Positions 1 to 10,067 are shown, counted from the stretch's first letter. The stretch is 30,084 nt of DNA from Botryllus schlosseri (GCA_000444245.1 KE606399.1:1-30084), one strand, 5' to 3'. A program made the numbers and translations. Notes: a model not told the origin generated them from the letters alone.

Positions 1-81
1 TCGCCCCCTGAGCGTTTCCGCCCCCTTTCAAAATCGCCAGCGCCCCCTGGGGGGCGCTGGTGGCAAGGTTAAGAACCACTG
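1..81. mobile_element. hAT element terminus (left part outside window)
   Basis: The stretch is rich in CGCCCCC and holds the palindrome GCGCCCCCTGGGGGGCGC. It ends AAGGTTAAGAACCACTG, the inverse of the CAGTGGTT hAT terminal type. The same type of end recurs at 15188-15312. Only one end is visible, so length and target duplication cannot be checked. Confidence 0.6.
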
Positions 82-2198
82 ATGTAAATCCTTGCGACTC
101 GATTTCCACGAGGGTTGAAATTTGTAGGAGGGCGTATTCGAAACCACTTACACTAGTAATTTCGAAAATATTCTCGACTCCGATGCTACAAATATGAAGT
201 CGTACTTGTTGAGATTGCCCATGTGCTTAAACTGCTAAATTAGTTGCTACATACAAAGCTTCATCGCACACGGAACAGTCGTACTGACAACCGCGTAGAT
301 ATCCTAATCATGATCCACGAAGTGATGCCACATAGCCAAAACATAAATAATGAAAGCAACGGGCAGATGAGCCATTTTTACAACTAATGGGCTATAAATT
401 CAAGGTCACAGTCTATGGAAGCACAAAATTAGATTAACATTGTGAATATCATATTATCCTTTACTCAATTTATCGATTATCTTCTTTCGCGACTCACACG
501 CGAATCCAAATTGCCCCTTCTTCACGGAGAGCATCATTTTCCACTCCGTTTGAAATTGTACTGTGGGCCTCAGATTACTGTACACGATAGGGCATCATTA
601 CATCGAGCGTACAGCGGTGGGCCCTGTCGATCTTATCCTCGCTAATTTAGTGGCTTGAGGCGCGGCTGTAACGGCCCTGCTCATATACGTGCACTATCCA
701 CCTAGTCCAAAGTGGTTATGCTTTCAGTATTTAATTCTGCAGAACTGTGACTAAAATATAGTTATCTCTATTTATCTATATCAACTTGGAAACCGCGACT
801 TCTAGTTGGGCTTTGGTAAAAAATCTATACTTCTACTGGAGTACCGAACCAGAGCAGTGTCGTCGGTATACTTTGCCACTGACTCAGATTAGGAATCCAG
901 GCATTTTCAGTATACCGACTCTGACTGCAGTTCCGGCTCCTAATATGTCCTTCACAGAACTCCGACTCCTGCAATCTAAAGGATTTCTGACAATATACGT
1001 TTACTACGTTTGTAGTCACTAATCTTATTATTACAGGCTTTGGTTGTAGAAATATATAACATATTGCGGTCGCAGAAAGAAATTCAGTTTGTAAAGGTTC
1101 ATTAAATTTTAATCACTATCGAAGCGTCACTTTTTATGAACATTTGAAAACATTTGGTTCAAATTAGTGGAAGTTGGATCGTCAGTAATTCAACGAAACT
1201 GCGACGCTACGCAGCCCGGTACCAACGATGAGCAGCCTACTTTGGCCACCTTTGATTGCATCCTGCAAGTATGTTCGATTACAAAATTGTCATCGGGAAA
1301 AGTCCTTAATTTTATGTACAAGAAAATCTCAAGGCACGTGCATGAAAGGATGTTAGAGATTGCTGGCTGACGCAGCAAATTAGTCAGAAAGGGTGGCGTG
1401 TTGGCTTGCATGTAAGCCGACACTTGCCTATACTCAATTTATTCTTATACCATAGGCGTTCGTCCGTAAAGTGTATTTAATTGGGTAAAATTACTTTCTC
1501 GCCTATTCATGACGTCAAATTCGTTATATCAACCTGTCATGTATGTAGGTCATGTATGCGGTCATGTAGCAGTTGCGTGACCTAATGAATTATAAATGCC
1601 GAAATTATGCAGCGAAGCAATATAAAAACGCAATCGGGAACCACAGTTTGGCCTAGGCTGGGAGCTTGGACACCTCTGTCTTATTGGAAAGATTGCACAA
1701 ACAATTTCGCTTCATGAACAACAGAATTGTAATAAAAATTTATACCTAAACGAACCTATGCTGATAGAACCCTGCATACGTGGTATTCTGCTGCCAGCAA
1801 TATATTGATCGAGACATAAACTAAGAACAGGACAAACCGCTGGATTGCGAATTTTTTCGGTAGAAAATGACGAGTCTGTTGTACTCGACTCGGTAGAACA
1901 CTCCAAGCCTGTTGTAGTTTTTAAGTTTATTATTCTAACCGGCACACAGCAGCAGCCCGTGGACACATAGTAAACAAAAAAGTAGGAGAGAGAAAAGACA
2001 CGCGACACGATAATGCTTATTGACATAGTTATATGTTTTTCACTAATCGTCTACTCAAGTAACGATTTGCGATTGTAAATAGGAAAATGCATTGAAGCAG
2101 CCCAGAACGCAACCCACTAAAGACCGCATACGATTGTCGCGATGCGAGCTAGTCAATGCAATGTCGGAACCCCGTGGTGTTGGATATAAGAGGGAAAT
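82..2198. other. No gene recognised
   Basis: Several short open frames occur on both strands but none has a domain, signal or splice context I recognise. A short block at about 1537-1570 repeats GTCATGTATG-like units. The rest is AT-rich unique-looking sequence. Confidence 0.5.
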
Positions 2199-2293
2199 AA
2201 ATTGGAAATCAACCATCAAATTATATTTATAATTATGATAATAAAATAATAAATAATAAAAATATTCATAATTGGGTGGGTGATTTCCAATTT
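2199..2293. repeat. Short AT-rich inverted repeat
   Basis: AAATTGGAAATCA at 2199-2211 is repeated inverted at about 2281-2293, with imperfect pairing continuing inward. The roughly 60-base loop is almost pure A/T. It resembles a miniature fold-back element, but no clear target duplication is seen. Confidence 0.5.
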
Positions 2294-3499
2294 ACAATCA
2301 TTAATTTTGTGTATTTATTCTTGTCTGCTTGGTACACCATCGTTCCTGAATTGTCGCGCAATGCCACCTGTGAGCTTGCAGTTTAATTGGTTACTGACTT
2401 TACAGTGCACGGCGTTGTATTAAGTTGTCAAATATTGATGCCTGCAACACCAGATTCTCAGTGACACTATAATTCTGAGTTTATTCGATTCATTTGAAGT
2501 GGGGCCTTCTAAATTCCATTAAACTGTATCGAAGACGCACTGACTGCTAACTATCGCAATAAAATTTCAAACTATATGGTATATGGTAGAAAGTGAATTT
2601 CTTCAGATAAAGTCGCGACACGCGCTCTTTTCTAAAGTTACACTTGAACAAACGCACCATTTCAAGATTAAATTAGACTGTACGACTTGATATTAGGGGA
2701 TGGCGTGAACGTGAGGTTCACGTTCGCGTTCAGTGTGTGAAACTCGGAAATTTAGAGATTCACGTTCACAAACGAACCTTGGTAGGTTCTGCACTGCACA
2801 ATATTGATGACGGAAGAGAGCTCGGGACCTGGGATGGAGGAGTTTAAAATTTACGACTGCTCCTAAGCCCTGACCAGAACCACTGCTCTAAACCTAGGTG
2901 TCAGCAGCCTGCAACTTCCAAATTCGATACAAAGGCCATCCACTGTTTGTGCTCGCCATACCCTTATTTAACTCCTTTTCAGATGTCTTGATCCAGAAAT
3001 TGCGTTTTCAGCATTTGAGCTCACCCGCTATAAGAAATCTCTTTTGCAACAGTTGATGAGACGACGATATTATATTATATGATAAAAAACGCAGAGGCGG
3101 TTAAAGTTGTCAGCGTTAGTATACTCAAGAATATAGCAACTTCGTAAGTTTCTATTCAACTAAAAACAACAGAAGTAATTTCCAATAAATTGCAAAATTA
3201 CAGTTAGTGGAAGTAAAAAACGAAAGATCTGACAAGTACCTAAGTAAATAGCTTGCAAATGCAAATGCAAATTATCCCCTAAGTACTTTAAACCTTCAAA
3301 ATCAAAATGACAAAGTGTAGGAAGTTCCGCATACACACTGTTTAAAGAGAAGTACACTTGGTCTAAAAATATAACCACTTTATTAAATAGTTCAAGTACT
3401 GCGCGAATGATTAGATGTACTTCGCGACTAAAAACTTCTATACAGGAATAGTGTCACTGTGGATTACATTCCGTGACCAAGAAACTATGACTCTTATAT
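2294..3499. other. No gene recognised; inverted GTTCACG cluster
   Basis: At 2704-2780 there is a cluster of GTGAACG/CGTTCAC units in both orientations, of the kind found at transposon ends. No terminal repeat partner was identified. No coding sequence is supported elsewhere in this stretch. Confidence 0.4.
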
Positions 3500-4191
3500 C
3501 GATATATAGGTACAGCTATAACTGCATTTAAAGCAAACATGCTTTAAACATGCCCCTGCTTAAAACATGTTTTTATTTTATGTTTTTGTTTGTTCATTTT
3601 TAAGGATGACGTCACTTATTTTCAATTTTGACGCAAAGTGGATTGTCACTATTATATGGTTCCTTCGACCGAAAAGGTTTACAACCCGACTTAAACGAAC
3701 CAAAAAACAGCGTAGACAAGGACTACATCGTCGTGCAGCAATTTTTGCGGTCGTCAGTCACCATCATCACCACATCCATTCCGTTCCATTGATATTTAAG
3801 TACGTGCTATAACTGTCGAAATGGCAATGATTTCGCGGGTTGCAACCAATTTGTATGGTATACGTCGACTACACTTTATATATAATGCAAGTTGTCCGAA
3901 GGCTCGTACTACATGTTTTTCGAAAATACTTACGCCAATATGATACAATCATACTACGCTTGAAAAAAAATTGTTTTTAATGGCATCTGTTTAAAACACC
4001 TCGTTTGTCTCAAATGCAACCCTAGGGAAAGCAATTTGCTAAATTGATCATTCACGCGAGTTGAAGAAGACATCTGATCCGAATACGATTCGAAATACTT
4101 TTGGACCGGTACCATCCGCTTGCTTCGGAGTCCTATATATTGGGTCGGCCTGTACGATAGTTCTTGTTTTTTTCCAGGTACAGGAACCGCC
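3500..4191 (-). other. 3' flank of gene A, homologous to the 3' flank of gene B
   Basis: Patches of this stretch match 22890-23496 in the same order and orientation: the ACTGCATTTAAA segment, AAAACATGTTTT, a TGACGTCA-containing patch, GTATACGTC, AGGCTCGT and a GCAACC patch. The last patch lies about 160 bases before the stop codon in both genes. Gene A carries an extra 100 bases or so at about 3657-3795. This is either 3' UTR or duplicated flank, and no coding is apparent. Confidence 0.6.
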
Positions 4192-4424
4192 CTACATTGT
4201 CGCCGTAACCGATGTCACATTCTCTTGCGCGGCATCGTTTCCGCATAATCCGCGCAGAAATGCCTTCGTGTGCTTTCGCATTTTGGTAGAACCGAGATTG
4301 TAAATCACGGGGTTCATGCATTCGGAGAATCGCAGCATAATGTACATTACCACACCGAAATAATATTCCAAATTTCTTGTGTATTCGGTGCTTTCGCGTG
4401 GTTGCATTGTCCAGTAGTCGTAAG
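4192..4424 (-). CDS. Gene A terminal exon with TM7 and C-tail
   Basis: The acceptor is tttttcgcag. The exon begins YDYWTMQP, followed by TM7 with SECMNPVIYN (NPxxY), helix 8 (STKMRKHTKAFL) and a short tail rich in T, S and acidic residues, ending at a TAG stop at 4194-4192. An ATTAAA on the minus strand at 3981-3976, about 210 bases past the stop, is a possible polyadenylation signal. Confidence 0.9.
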
Positions 4425-7400
4425 CTGCGAAAAAATAACAAACTAGCTGGAGATAGATTATGTAAAGTTGACACTACGGTGGTCATCGACAGAAAAATTG
4501 GTTAGGGCCTTATACGCGACATTCTTCCAACTTTATAGGTGACGCAGGAAGGAATAATGCAATTCCAAAATATAAATGAACTGCGGGCTATACGCGTTAG
4601 AATTTGTACTACGATATTGCGTCACTTATTACACCGTTTTTATCTTTATCTCGAGCGATAAACATAGTTTGATATATCATGATGGGCAGTGGGCATAAGC
4701 ATTGAGCACTGATTCGATGTTCGGCAACGCTTAGCTGCGGTGTCCGATTTCAAATACTACTCCAAGTCGTTTCGACGTCTTGTTATCGTTTCATTGTATT
4801 GCAGTCTTCTTGTGTTTTGAATCGATGAAAACTCTTATTAAACTGAACTGACAGAAGAAGGAGTCCGGTTTGGGTCCGATTCGGAAAGCTAGAGATGGAG
4901 GCGAACTTTATTAACAAAGGCTTGACCAAATGACCACGGATCACGTCACTGTGAGCAAGTCATAAAATTTAAGGAAACAGCTCTACTTGTTGACGTTACT
5001 CACCCGAATTCCCTTGACTGCAATTCGTTTTCACATAGATAACGTGTCCTAGTGCTCGAAAAACGGATAATTCTACTTGTAGTATTCTATGATCTATGTC
5101 AGTGGCGGGCAACGCCCGAGACGGTATTTTGAGCAGCCCGCAGAGGTATTCTACCACGAAAATGATATTCTAATCTGAAAGTATTGGCAAAACTCATACG
5201 TCACAGAATGAATGCGAGTTTGATAACCTGAGAAGGGTGGTCATGGAACTCCGATACGAGCAAACATTTTCGACCATGAACGTTAAAAAGACAAGGCGGT
5301 GTTCCCGTATAACTGATGCTCTCGTGCAGTCTTCACGCTACATCCGGCATGCAGACAGAGTTTAGAGAACTTGATGACAATTTTGATCGACCACAGATGT
5401 CCGATTGACTTCACAACTATTGAAGTACATTAGGTTGATGAATTCATTACATATTGTTGGTCTTTATGCTTTGTACTTAACGTTTACATTAAATACGTTT
5501 ACTTCCAGTTCAACTTGGATTGTATAAATGACCACTATAGACCTATCTTCAATAGTAGGATGGACTCGAGCATAGGATTACAGCTTGTGTTGATGACTAT
5601 GAAATCATACTATCCGTGTACGGAATATAGGAAAATTACCCATTATTGAACACTTACAGACGAATGGAATGTAGGCGAATAGGAAGGAAATAACGATGAG
5701 GGTTAGCTGCAATATTGCTTGTTTCTCTTTTCGTTTTTGCCTTTCGTCTCGTTTTGCAACCGATGAATGAGTCGTGGCGTACACTTGTAGACAGGTGAGT
5801 ATGGAGATGATCACAATCAAAACGAGAGGAACGAACAAAAACAAGACGAAGGCAGTGTTCTGGAACAGGACGTAGCTTTCAAACCTGTCAATTTGTTTCG
5901 CGATTACATGGAATTCATGATCGGAATAGAGGGTAAATAAACTTATCAAATTTACCATTCACTCTCGAGTGTGCACGATGGCCAGGTAGCGTCCAAAGTG
6001 TCGCTATATCGATCTCTTTTGCTCGCGCCGAACCAAATGAAATAAGGTACAAAGCCAGAAGTAAAACAAACAGTCCAGATGACCAGAACGCATACCTAAA
6101 TATTTTATGAGAGAGAGAGATGATATTCTTTTTCGCCTGCACCATCGAGATGCTTTGACGACGGAGTTGCGATACGGCACCCGTTTTTTTTTCTCCTCCA
6201 TGCTATCCGTGATTGCCGAGCGCCTAGCAGGATAGCTGCGGATACCAATTTTCGAGTCTTTGGTATGACCCGGCCGGGAATCGAACCCACGACCTTCCGC
6301 TCGAGAAGTCGGACGCATAACCATTACACTATCTCGCTCGGTGACATCATAGTCATACTCGCACGGCCAATATCACTACATAATTGAACCCGCAGCTGAT
6401 GACATTCAATTGACTCCACATCGCAAACACATATCTGAAGTATTGTAGGTAGGCATCAGGGCCAATCTCACTTATATTGATTCGTTTCGAGTCAAGTAGA
6501 GTCCAGTCCGAGTCCAAGTCAGCAAGCAGATGGTCGGGGTCGAGTCCGAGTCCAAGTCATTGCGATGAATGCTCAGTTTCGAATTGAAGTCTTGTTGAAA
6601 CCACTTTTTATAACTCTGTTTGGTGATATCGAATGGTTCACATTTTAGATATAGTAATTCTTTTCACTTTTAACAGTTTCTGGTCGCATTTTCAAGTACC
6701 AGTGCCAATAGTTGAAATACCAACTGCAATGTTCCCTCTATGCGCTGCGCACGTGCGCAATTGCGCAGTGCTGATATGGTCTCTGCGCACAGAAAATCTA
6801 AGTGGCACACTTAGTATCGGAAGGGGAGACCTTTTTTCTTTAGTCGTTACGCACTGTTGTCCAAGGGAAATTCCAATGAAATTTCTGTCTTGGCCGTCTG
6901 ATACTCAGTCACATTACTTGGTCCGACTCAAGCGCATTGACTCGAGTCCAAGTCGAGTCAATACACAGATTGAATCGAGTCGAGTCGAGTGATATCCGTA
7001 TTTTGAGAAAATGACTCGAATCAAGTCGAGTCATCAGAAAATCGTGACTTGAGTCATACCGACCCTGGTAGGTATATATGACAAACTGGAAAGCGGGCGA
7101 ACTACCAAGTTCAAAATTACGAAGCACCAACAACAAAGATTGATAATAATAAACAGCCAATGACGTAAGCGCGACGTATTAGAAATAGTTAACCAGGGTT
7201 ATGGTAATGGTTAGGTTACGGCTGTCGGTTCGGTTTTAGCTTGGGATATTTTTAATGGCAAGTTGTACGTGACTTTGGCTGTTTCGACCGCGCTGTTACC
7301 TGACAAGCGAAGTTCATGCTCGAAACTCTTCTCCAGGTTATCCGTAACGAACTACTTCAGCCTCTTCGTCAAGTAGATACTATTTATGTCAGAGTTCATT

Positions 7401-8326
7401 TGGCTCGCGACTTGGATTTAAACCATTTGATCACTTGCGGGTCGGACCAAGCGAATTATGCGTAATGTTATTATGCGTAATGTTATTATGCGTAATGTTT
7501 ATTATGCTTATGTTATTTCGGTGGAATGTGGAATGCTTCTTTATAAACTGGATCATCTTATGGGTTTTCAGTTGAAAAAATGTTTGAATTCATTGCTGAT
7601 GATGCAATTATGGATTATGTATTCCAGGGATCCATATTCGTTGATACCTCAAGCAGTGTTCAATAATTTTTTTATTTGGATTCATCTTTCCAAGTCACTG
7701 CATGGTCGCGAAGTCCAGAACGAATGGAGAAATAGAAATTACTGAACATACCAAGAATCCTGTAACAATGAAATAATTGCGAACTCACGATTCCGATTCC
7801 ATCGGGAATTCTCGCAAACAAATGTGGACTCCGTATGGAAAGTAGACGAAATATCGCAAAAGTAGCGATGTGCGTAGCGGTCGCAAACGACGTCATGATG
7901 TCGCCAGCCCAGAAAAGCTGAGTAACGCACAGAAAAGTGGTTGCCATACGTTTAAATTTAAACATGCAATTTTGTTTACTTTGCAAAAGAAATTGGGGAG
8001 GAGCCAATCATCAAAGCCGACAGTTCGTCGATACCACCATAACGGGCTGACCGTGGCCGATAACAGATCGGATACGCACAGCGAGAAGATAAAATACACG
8101 AACAAGTTCCTGAAAACCGATTGTTATTGAATGTCGGAATTGCTCCGGCACAATTACCAACCTCAGTCTTTTGTATTTCAATATCGTCGCAATCGTGATT
8201 ATGTTCAAAACCACTCCGATTACAAACAGAGTGAAGATGATAACAGCAGTTATCCAAATTGTGGCTTCGTCAAAAGGTCTTTGATAGACTCTAAACAACT
8301 CTTGTAAATCAGGGCAGGGTTTCACA
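4192..8326 (-). CDS. Gene A: class A (rhodopsin-like) seven-transmembrane receptor, six visible exons
   Basis: Predicted plasma-membrane G-protein-coupled receptor. Exons on the minus strand: 8326-8162, 8109-7980, 7917-7789, 6095-5956, 5884-5658, 4424-4192. Joined, they read about 340 residues without a stop. Numbering from the first visible residue: TM1 with N41 (GVVLN); TM2 with D69 (SLCVSD); the TM3 disulfide cysteine C97; R122 exactly 25 residues later, where DRY is expected, but reading FRL; TM4 tryptophan W148; second-loop cysteine C182 (WPSC); TM5 proline P207; TM6 P261 in FAYIP; and TM7 NPVIY at 301-305 followed by a basic helix 8. Introns are 52, 62, 1693, 71 and 1233 bases. There is no Met in the first visible exon and a stop lies just upstream, so the initiator must be in an unseen 5' exon. 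The ligand is not recognisable. The lack of DRY and of the TM6 tryptophan suggests a lineage-specific, possibly chemoreceptor-like family (inference). Confidence 0.88.
5100..5365 (+). mobile_element. hAT element, 5' end and transposase C-terminal remnant
   Basis: The stretch starts CAGTGGCGGGCAAC and continues GCAGCCCGCAGAGG, matching the start of the element at 24511 over about 100 bases. The frame 5219-5365 reads FDNLRRVVMELRYEQTFSTM, then NVKKTRRCSRITDALV, then RYIRHADRV and a stop. This matches the C-terminal hAT dimerisation region, whose family pattern is roughly CEQxFSxMNxxKxxxRSRLTDEHL. It lies in the last intron of gene A, opposite in orientation to the gene. No right-hand end was found. 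It is a decayed DNA transposon fragment with little coding sequence left. Confidence 0.7.
5658..5884 (-). CDS. Gene A exon with TM5, third intracellular loop and TM6
   Basis: The exon is 227 bases, with acceptor ttgacag and a strong gtaagtgt donor. It encodes TM5 with its proline (LFVPLVLIVI), a basic loop with VAKRDERQKRKEKQ and TM6 ending FLFAYIPFV. The usual CWxP tryptophan of TM6 is replaced by tyrosine. About 73% of residues match gene B, and the loop-TM6 segment is almost unchanged between the two. Confidence 0.92.
5956..6095 (-). CDS. Gene A exon with TM4 and second extracellular loop
   Basis: The exon is 140 bases, with acceptor aatatttag and donor gtaaat. It reads VCVLVIWTVCFTSGFVPYFI with the TM4 tryptophan, then a loop with the conserved WPSCTL cysteine, and ends in phase 2 within a Trp codon. 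The homologous exon of gene B is also 140 bases with the same phases. A SINE copy lies directly upstream of the acceptor. Confidence 0.88.
6110..6341 (-). mobile_element. tRNA-derived SINE, copy 1
   Basis: The 5' end on the minus strand is CCGAGCGAGATAGTGTAATGG. The A box (TAGTGTAATGG) is at 6331-6321 and the B box (GGTTCGATTCC) at 6287-6277, both internal RNA polymerase III promoter motifs. A body of about 150 bases with an oligo-A run follows, ending in a (TC)n tail next to gene A's TM4 exon acceptor. The head resembles tRNA-Glu, but the parent tRNA is not certain. The whole unit recurs at 18420-18668, so this is a SINE and not a tRNA gene. Confidence 0.85.
6457..7067. mobile_element. Non-autonomous hAT element with GAGTC arrays
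   Basis: It begins CAGGGCCAATCTCAC and ends ATACCGACCCTG. It is flanked by 8-base duplications GTAGGCAT (6449-6456) and GTAGGTAT (7068-7075), 7 of 8 matching. Both ends carry many GAGTC/AAGTC repeats. The left half matches the element at 16416. An inner palindromic patch at about 6740-6770 (GCGCACGTGCGC) looks like a separate older insertion end. It lies in intron 3 of gene A. Confidence 0.8.
7076..7788. other. Intron 3 of gene A, unique part
   Basis: Lies between the hAT copy and the TM3 exon. Apart from the tandem repeat at 7455-7514 I recognise nothing here. The plus-strand open frame over the repeat is a by-product of a 15-base unit that keeps the frame open. Confidence 0.5.
7455..7514. 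repeat. 15-base tandem repeat, four units
   Basis: The unit ATTATGCGTAATGTT occurs three times exactly (7455-7499), followed by a degenerate fourth unit (7500-7514). Confidence 0.9.
7789..7917 (-). CDS. Gene A exon with TM3
   Basis: The acceptor is ttactcag and the donor is gtgagt. The length is 129 bases, 43 whole codons (phase 0 at both ends). It encodes TM3 (LFWAGDIMTSFATATHIATF) and then AIFRLLSIRSP, where the usual D/E-R-Y reads F-R-L. The arginine position is confirmed by its 25-residue spacing from the TM3 cysteine in the previous exon. Confidence 0.85.
7980..8109 (-). CDS. Gene A exon with TM2 and first extracellular loop
   Basis: The acceptor is a clear ttttcag and the donor is gtaaac. 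The exon is 130 bases: one base completes the Arg codon, followed by 43 codons. It encodes TM2 (LFVYFIFSLCVSDLLSATV) with the conserved aspartate, the WW-containing first extracellular loop and the cysteine (NFFCK) at the top of TM3. The intron to the next exon is only 62 bases. Confidence 0.85.
8162..8326 (-). CDS. Gene A exon with extracellular N-terminus and TM1
   Basis: This exon reads a short extracellular segment beginning VKPCPDL, then TM1 (WITAVIIFTLFVIGVVLN) with the conserved GxxxN, and ends in the basic loop KYKRL. The 3' boundary follows from reading frame: the exon ends in AG and the next begins with G, giving RNLFVYF. The donor is gttggt, which is weak. The 5' boundary is uncertain. 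An 'ag' at 8328-8327 could be an acceptor, but its upstream tract is poor in pyrimidines, and a stop lies in frame a few codons before it. Confidence 0.75.
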
Positions 8327-8449
8327 CTTGTAATTTATATGACGACTTCAAGGAGAACAGATGCTTTTACAGACTACCCAGTAATTTTGATTTCAGAAAC
8401 CATGAACTGAATATATTCGTCGCCAAGTGCCCTTTTTACGGTGTTTTCA

Positions 8450-8506
8450 TCCCACAGAGATGAAAAAGCAGCTTAAGGAGCAGGAGCAGCTTCAGGACAT
8501 GGGCAN
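8450..8506 (+). other. Exon-like fragment split by the fold-back element (left half)
   Basis: After a TTTTCATCCCACAG acceptor-like tract, the plus strand is open. With the fold-back element and one target copy removed it would continue at 9135. One frame reads KKQLKEQEQLQDMG; another continues into KQVVPYPRLSMPAHNPPSLA before a stop at about 9211. The frames disagree and neither is recognised. This may be a remnant of a coding exon or chance. Confidence 0.2.
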
Positions 8507-9126
8507 TAGGGCTGTTCAAAAATAACCNTTTTTCCTGAATCTTGCGGGNTACTTGATTAAATCGTNAGGTTGCCTTAAAAAANGACNCACACCAAATTTG
8601 AATTCATTNCAACCAATATTCGCGGATTTCGTAGAGTTTGAAAATTTTGAATTTGCCTAAAAATGCAAAAAAAAAATGTTTTTCAAATTTTTCTGCCAAC
8701 ACCATGAAATTGTTGCGCTGTCTTCAAAAACGATGCAAAACAAATTTGACTCAATTCGAAGCCGTAGAAGTGGAGTTATTTCAGTTTTTCTTTGATAATT
8801 GTGGGATTATCCTTGATTGGTGGATCATCCAAGAATTCTCATCAAACAACTTGAATAACTCGGCTTCTGCAGCTTGGAATTGAGTCAAATTTGTTTTGCA
8901 TCGTTTTTGAAGACAGTACAACAATTTCATAAGATTGGAAGGAAATTTGGAAAAAAGATTTTTTTTGCATTTTTAGGCAAATTCAAAATTTTCAAACTCT
9001 ACGAAATCCGCGAATATTGGTTGGAATGAATTCAAATTTGGTGTGCGTCATTTTTTAAGGCAACCTAACGATTTAATCAAGTAACCCGCAAGATTAAGGA
9101 AAAAAGGTTATTTTTGAACAGCCCTA
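8507..9126. mobile_element. Fold-back hAT-like MITE (620 bases)
   Basis: The element is one long inverted repeat. It begins TAGGGCTGTTCAAAAATAAC and ends with the exact inverse, and the arms pair almost throughout around a centre near 8816. The flanks are ATGGGCAN (8499-8506) and ATGGGCAA (9127-9134), an 8-base duplication typical of hAT or P-type transposases. All N bases of this region fall in the left arm. The open frame across the left arm is not a gene. Confidence 0.9.
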
Positions 9127-10063
9127 ATGGGCAATCTAAACAAGTTGTACCATATCCGAGATTAAGCATGCCCGCTCACAATCCCCCATCCTTGGCGGAC
9201 ATCGAGTCATAAACCCAATGCCGTACTGACCACCGATATTACCAGTTGAACGATATACTCACTCCGTTATTGTCGTTGCGTTGAATGTATATATAGAAAT
9301 CAGAGAGGAAGTATTCTCTGCGCTCCTGTTGTCTGCATTCATATTGTGCGCAATTTATACGGATAGTAAGTGCATAGTAAGTAATCTCAAATGCAAGGAA
9401 GTATGGTTACAACGCATTGTATTGAATATTCACAGCTAATTCACAATTCTAACCCGCCTGGAGGCAAGTCTCATAACAATTGTGTATCACAACATGGATA
9501 GACTATAAATAATTAAACTGAACCGATGCGTGGTACATTTATAGGTGATTCATGTGCTTCTCGCATTATGTTTTAACGTGCGTTGGCGTTGCGGTCAGAC
9601 AGGCCGGAACAGTATAATTATTTCGTCATGCTCTCATACAGAGTGACTTTTCTTTTTCAGGTCATATCGGTTCACGAATGTGAAAAATCGAATAGCTGAG
9701 TGATTCGATTCTGCAGCAAATTATCAGGCTCCCTATCGAATCGAGTATTCCAGTATCACCCGTTATGATGTCGCAACTGTATGAATGTTATATAAACTTT
9801 AACTATGTACGTTTAATGCGACCACAAGGAATATGATGCCAGTTCTGCATCGCATTAGAGACGATTTGGTATTTTTCGGCCATACATATTTAGCTGCACT
9901 TTGTGATGATGCTGCGGTTTGATGATGACTTCACAGATACACCTTTTCGAGTAACGTGCGTAGCTTATGCTGTGTTACCACCAATCTAGGTATACAGGTA
10001 CACTGTAGCCTACAGCCTTCCACATTCAAAAACAGTGTCGGAACTATAATTCTATTCGATTAA
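9127..10063. other. No gene recognised
   Basis: The first 85 bases continue the exon-like fragment described at 8450. A TATATATAG motif at about 9290 is not followed by a recognisable gene. The rest is unique-looking AT-rich sequence. Confidence 0.4.
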
Positions 10064-10067
10064 TTAA

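Noticed and set aside
1537-1580. GTCATGTATG units as a CRISPR-like or tandem array
   Set aside because: Only two or three imperfect units with no regular spacers. A CRISPR array is not expected in animal DNA.
4061-4303. Plus-strand open frame overlapping the gene A terminal exon
   Set aside because: It is the antisense of the TM7 exon, whose minus-strand reading has the NPxxY motif and a paralogue.
6241-6341. tRNA gene on the minus strand
   Set aside because: The A and B boxes are good, but the anticodon stem pairs poorly and the head is joined to the same long body in two places, so it is a SINE.
7458-7745. Open frame beginning MRNVIMRNVIMRNV
   Set aside because: The frame is kept open by a 15-base tandem repeat and there is no other coding signal.
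8638-8883. Open frame of 81 codons as a small gene
   Set aside because: It lies entirely within the arms of the fold-back element and its inverse occurs on the other arm.
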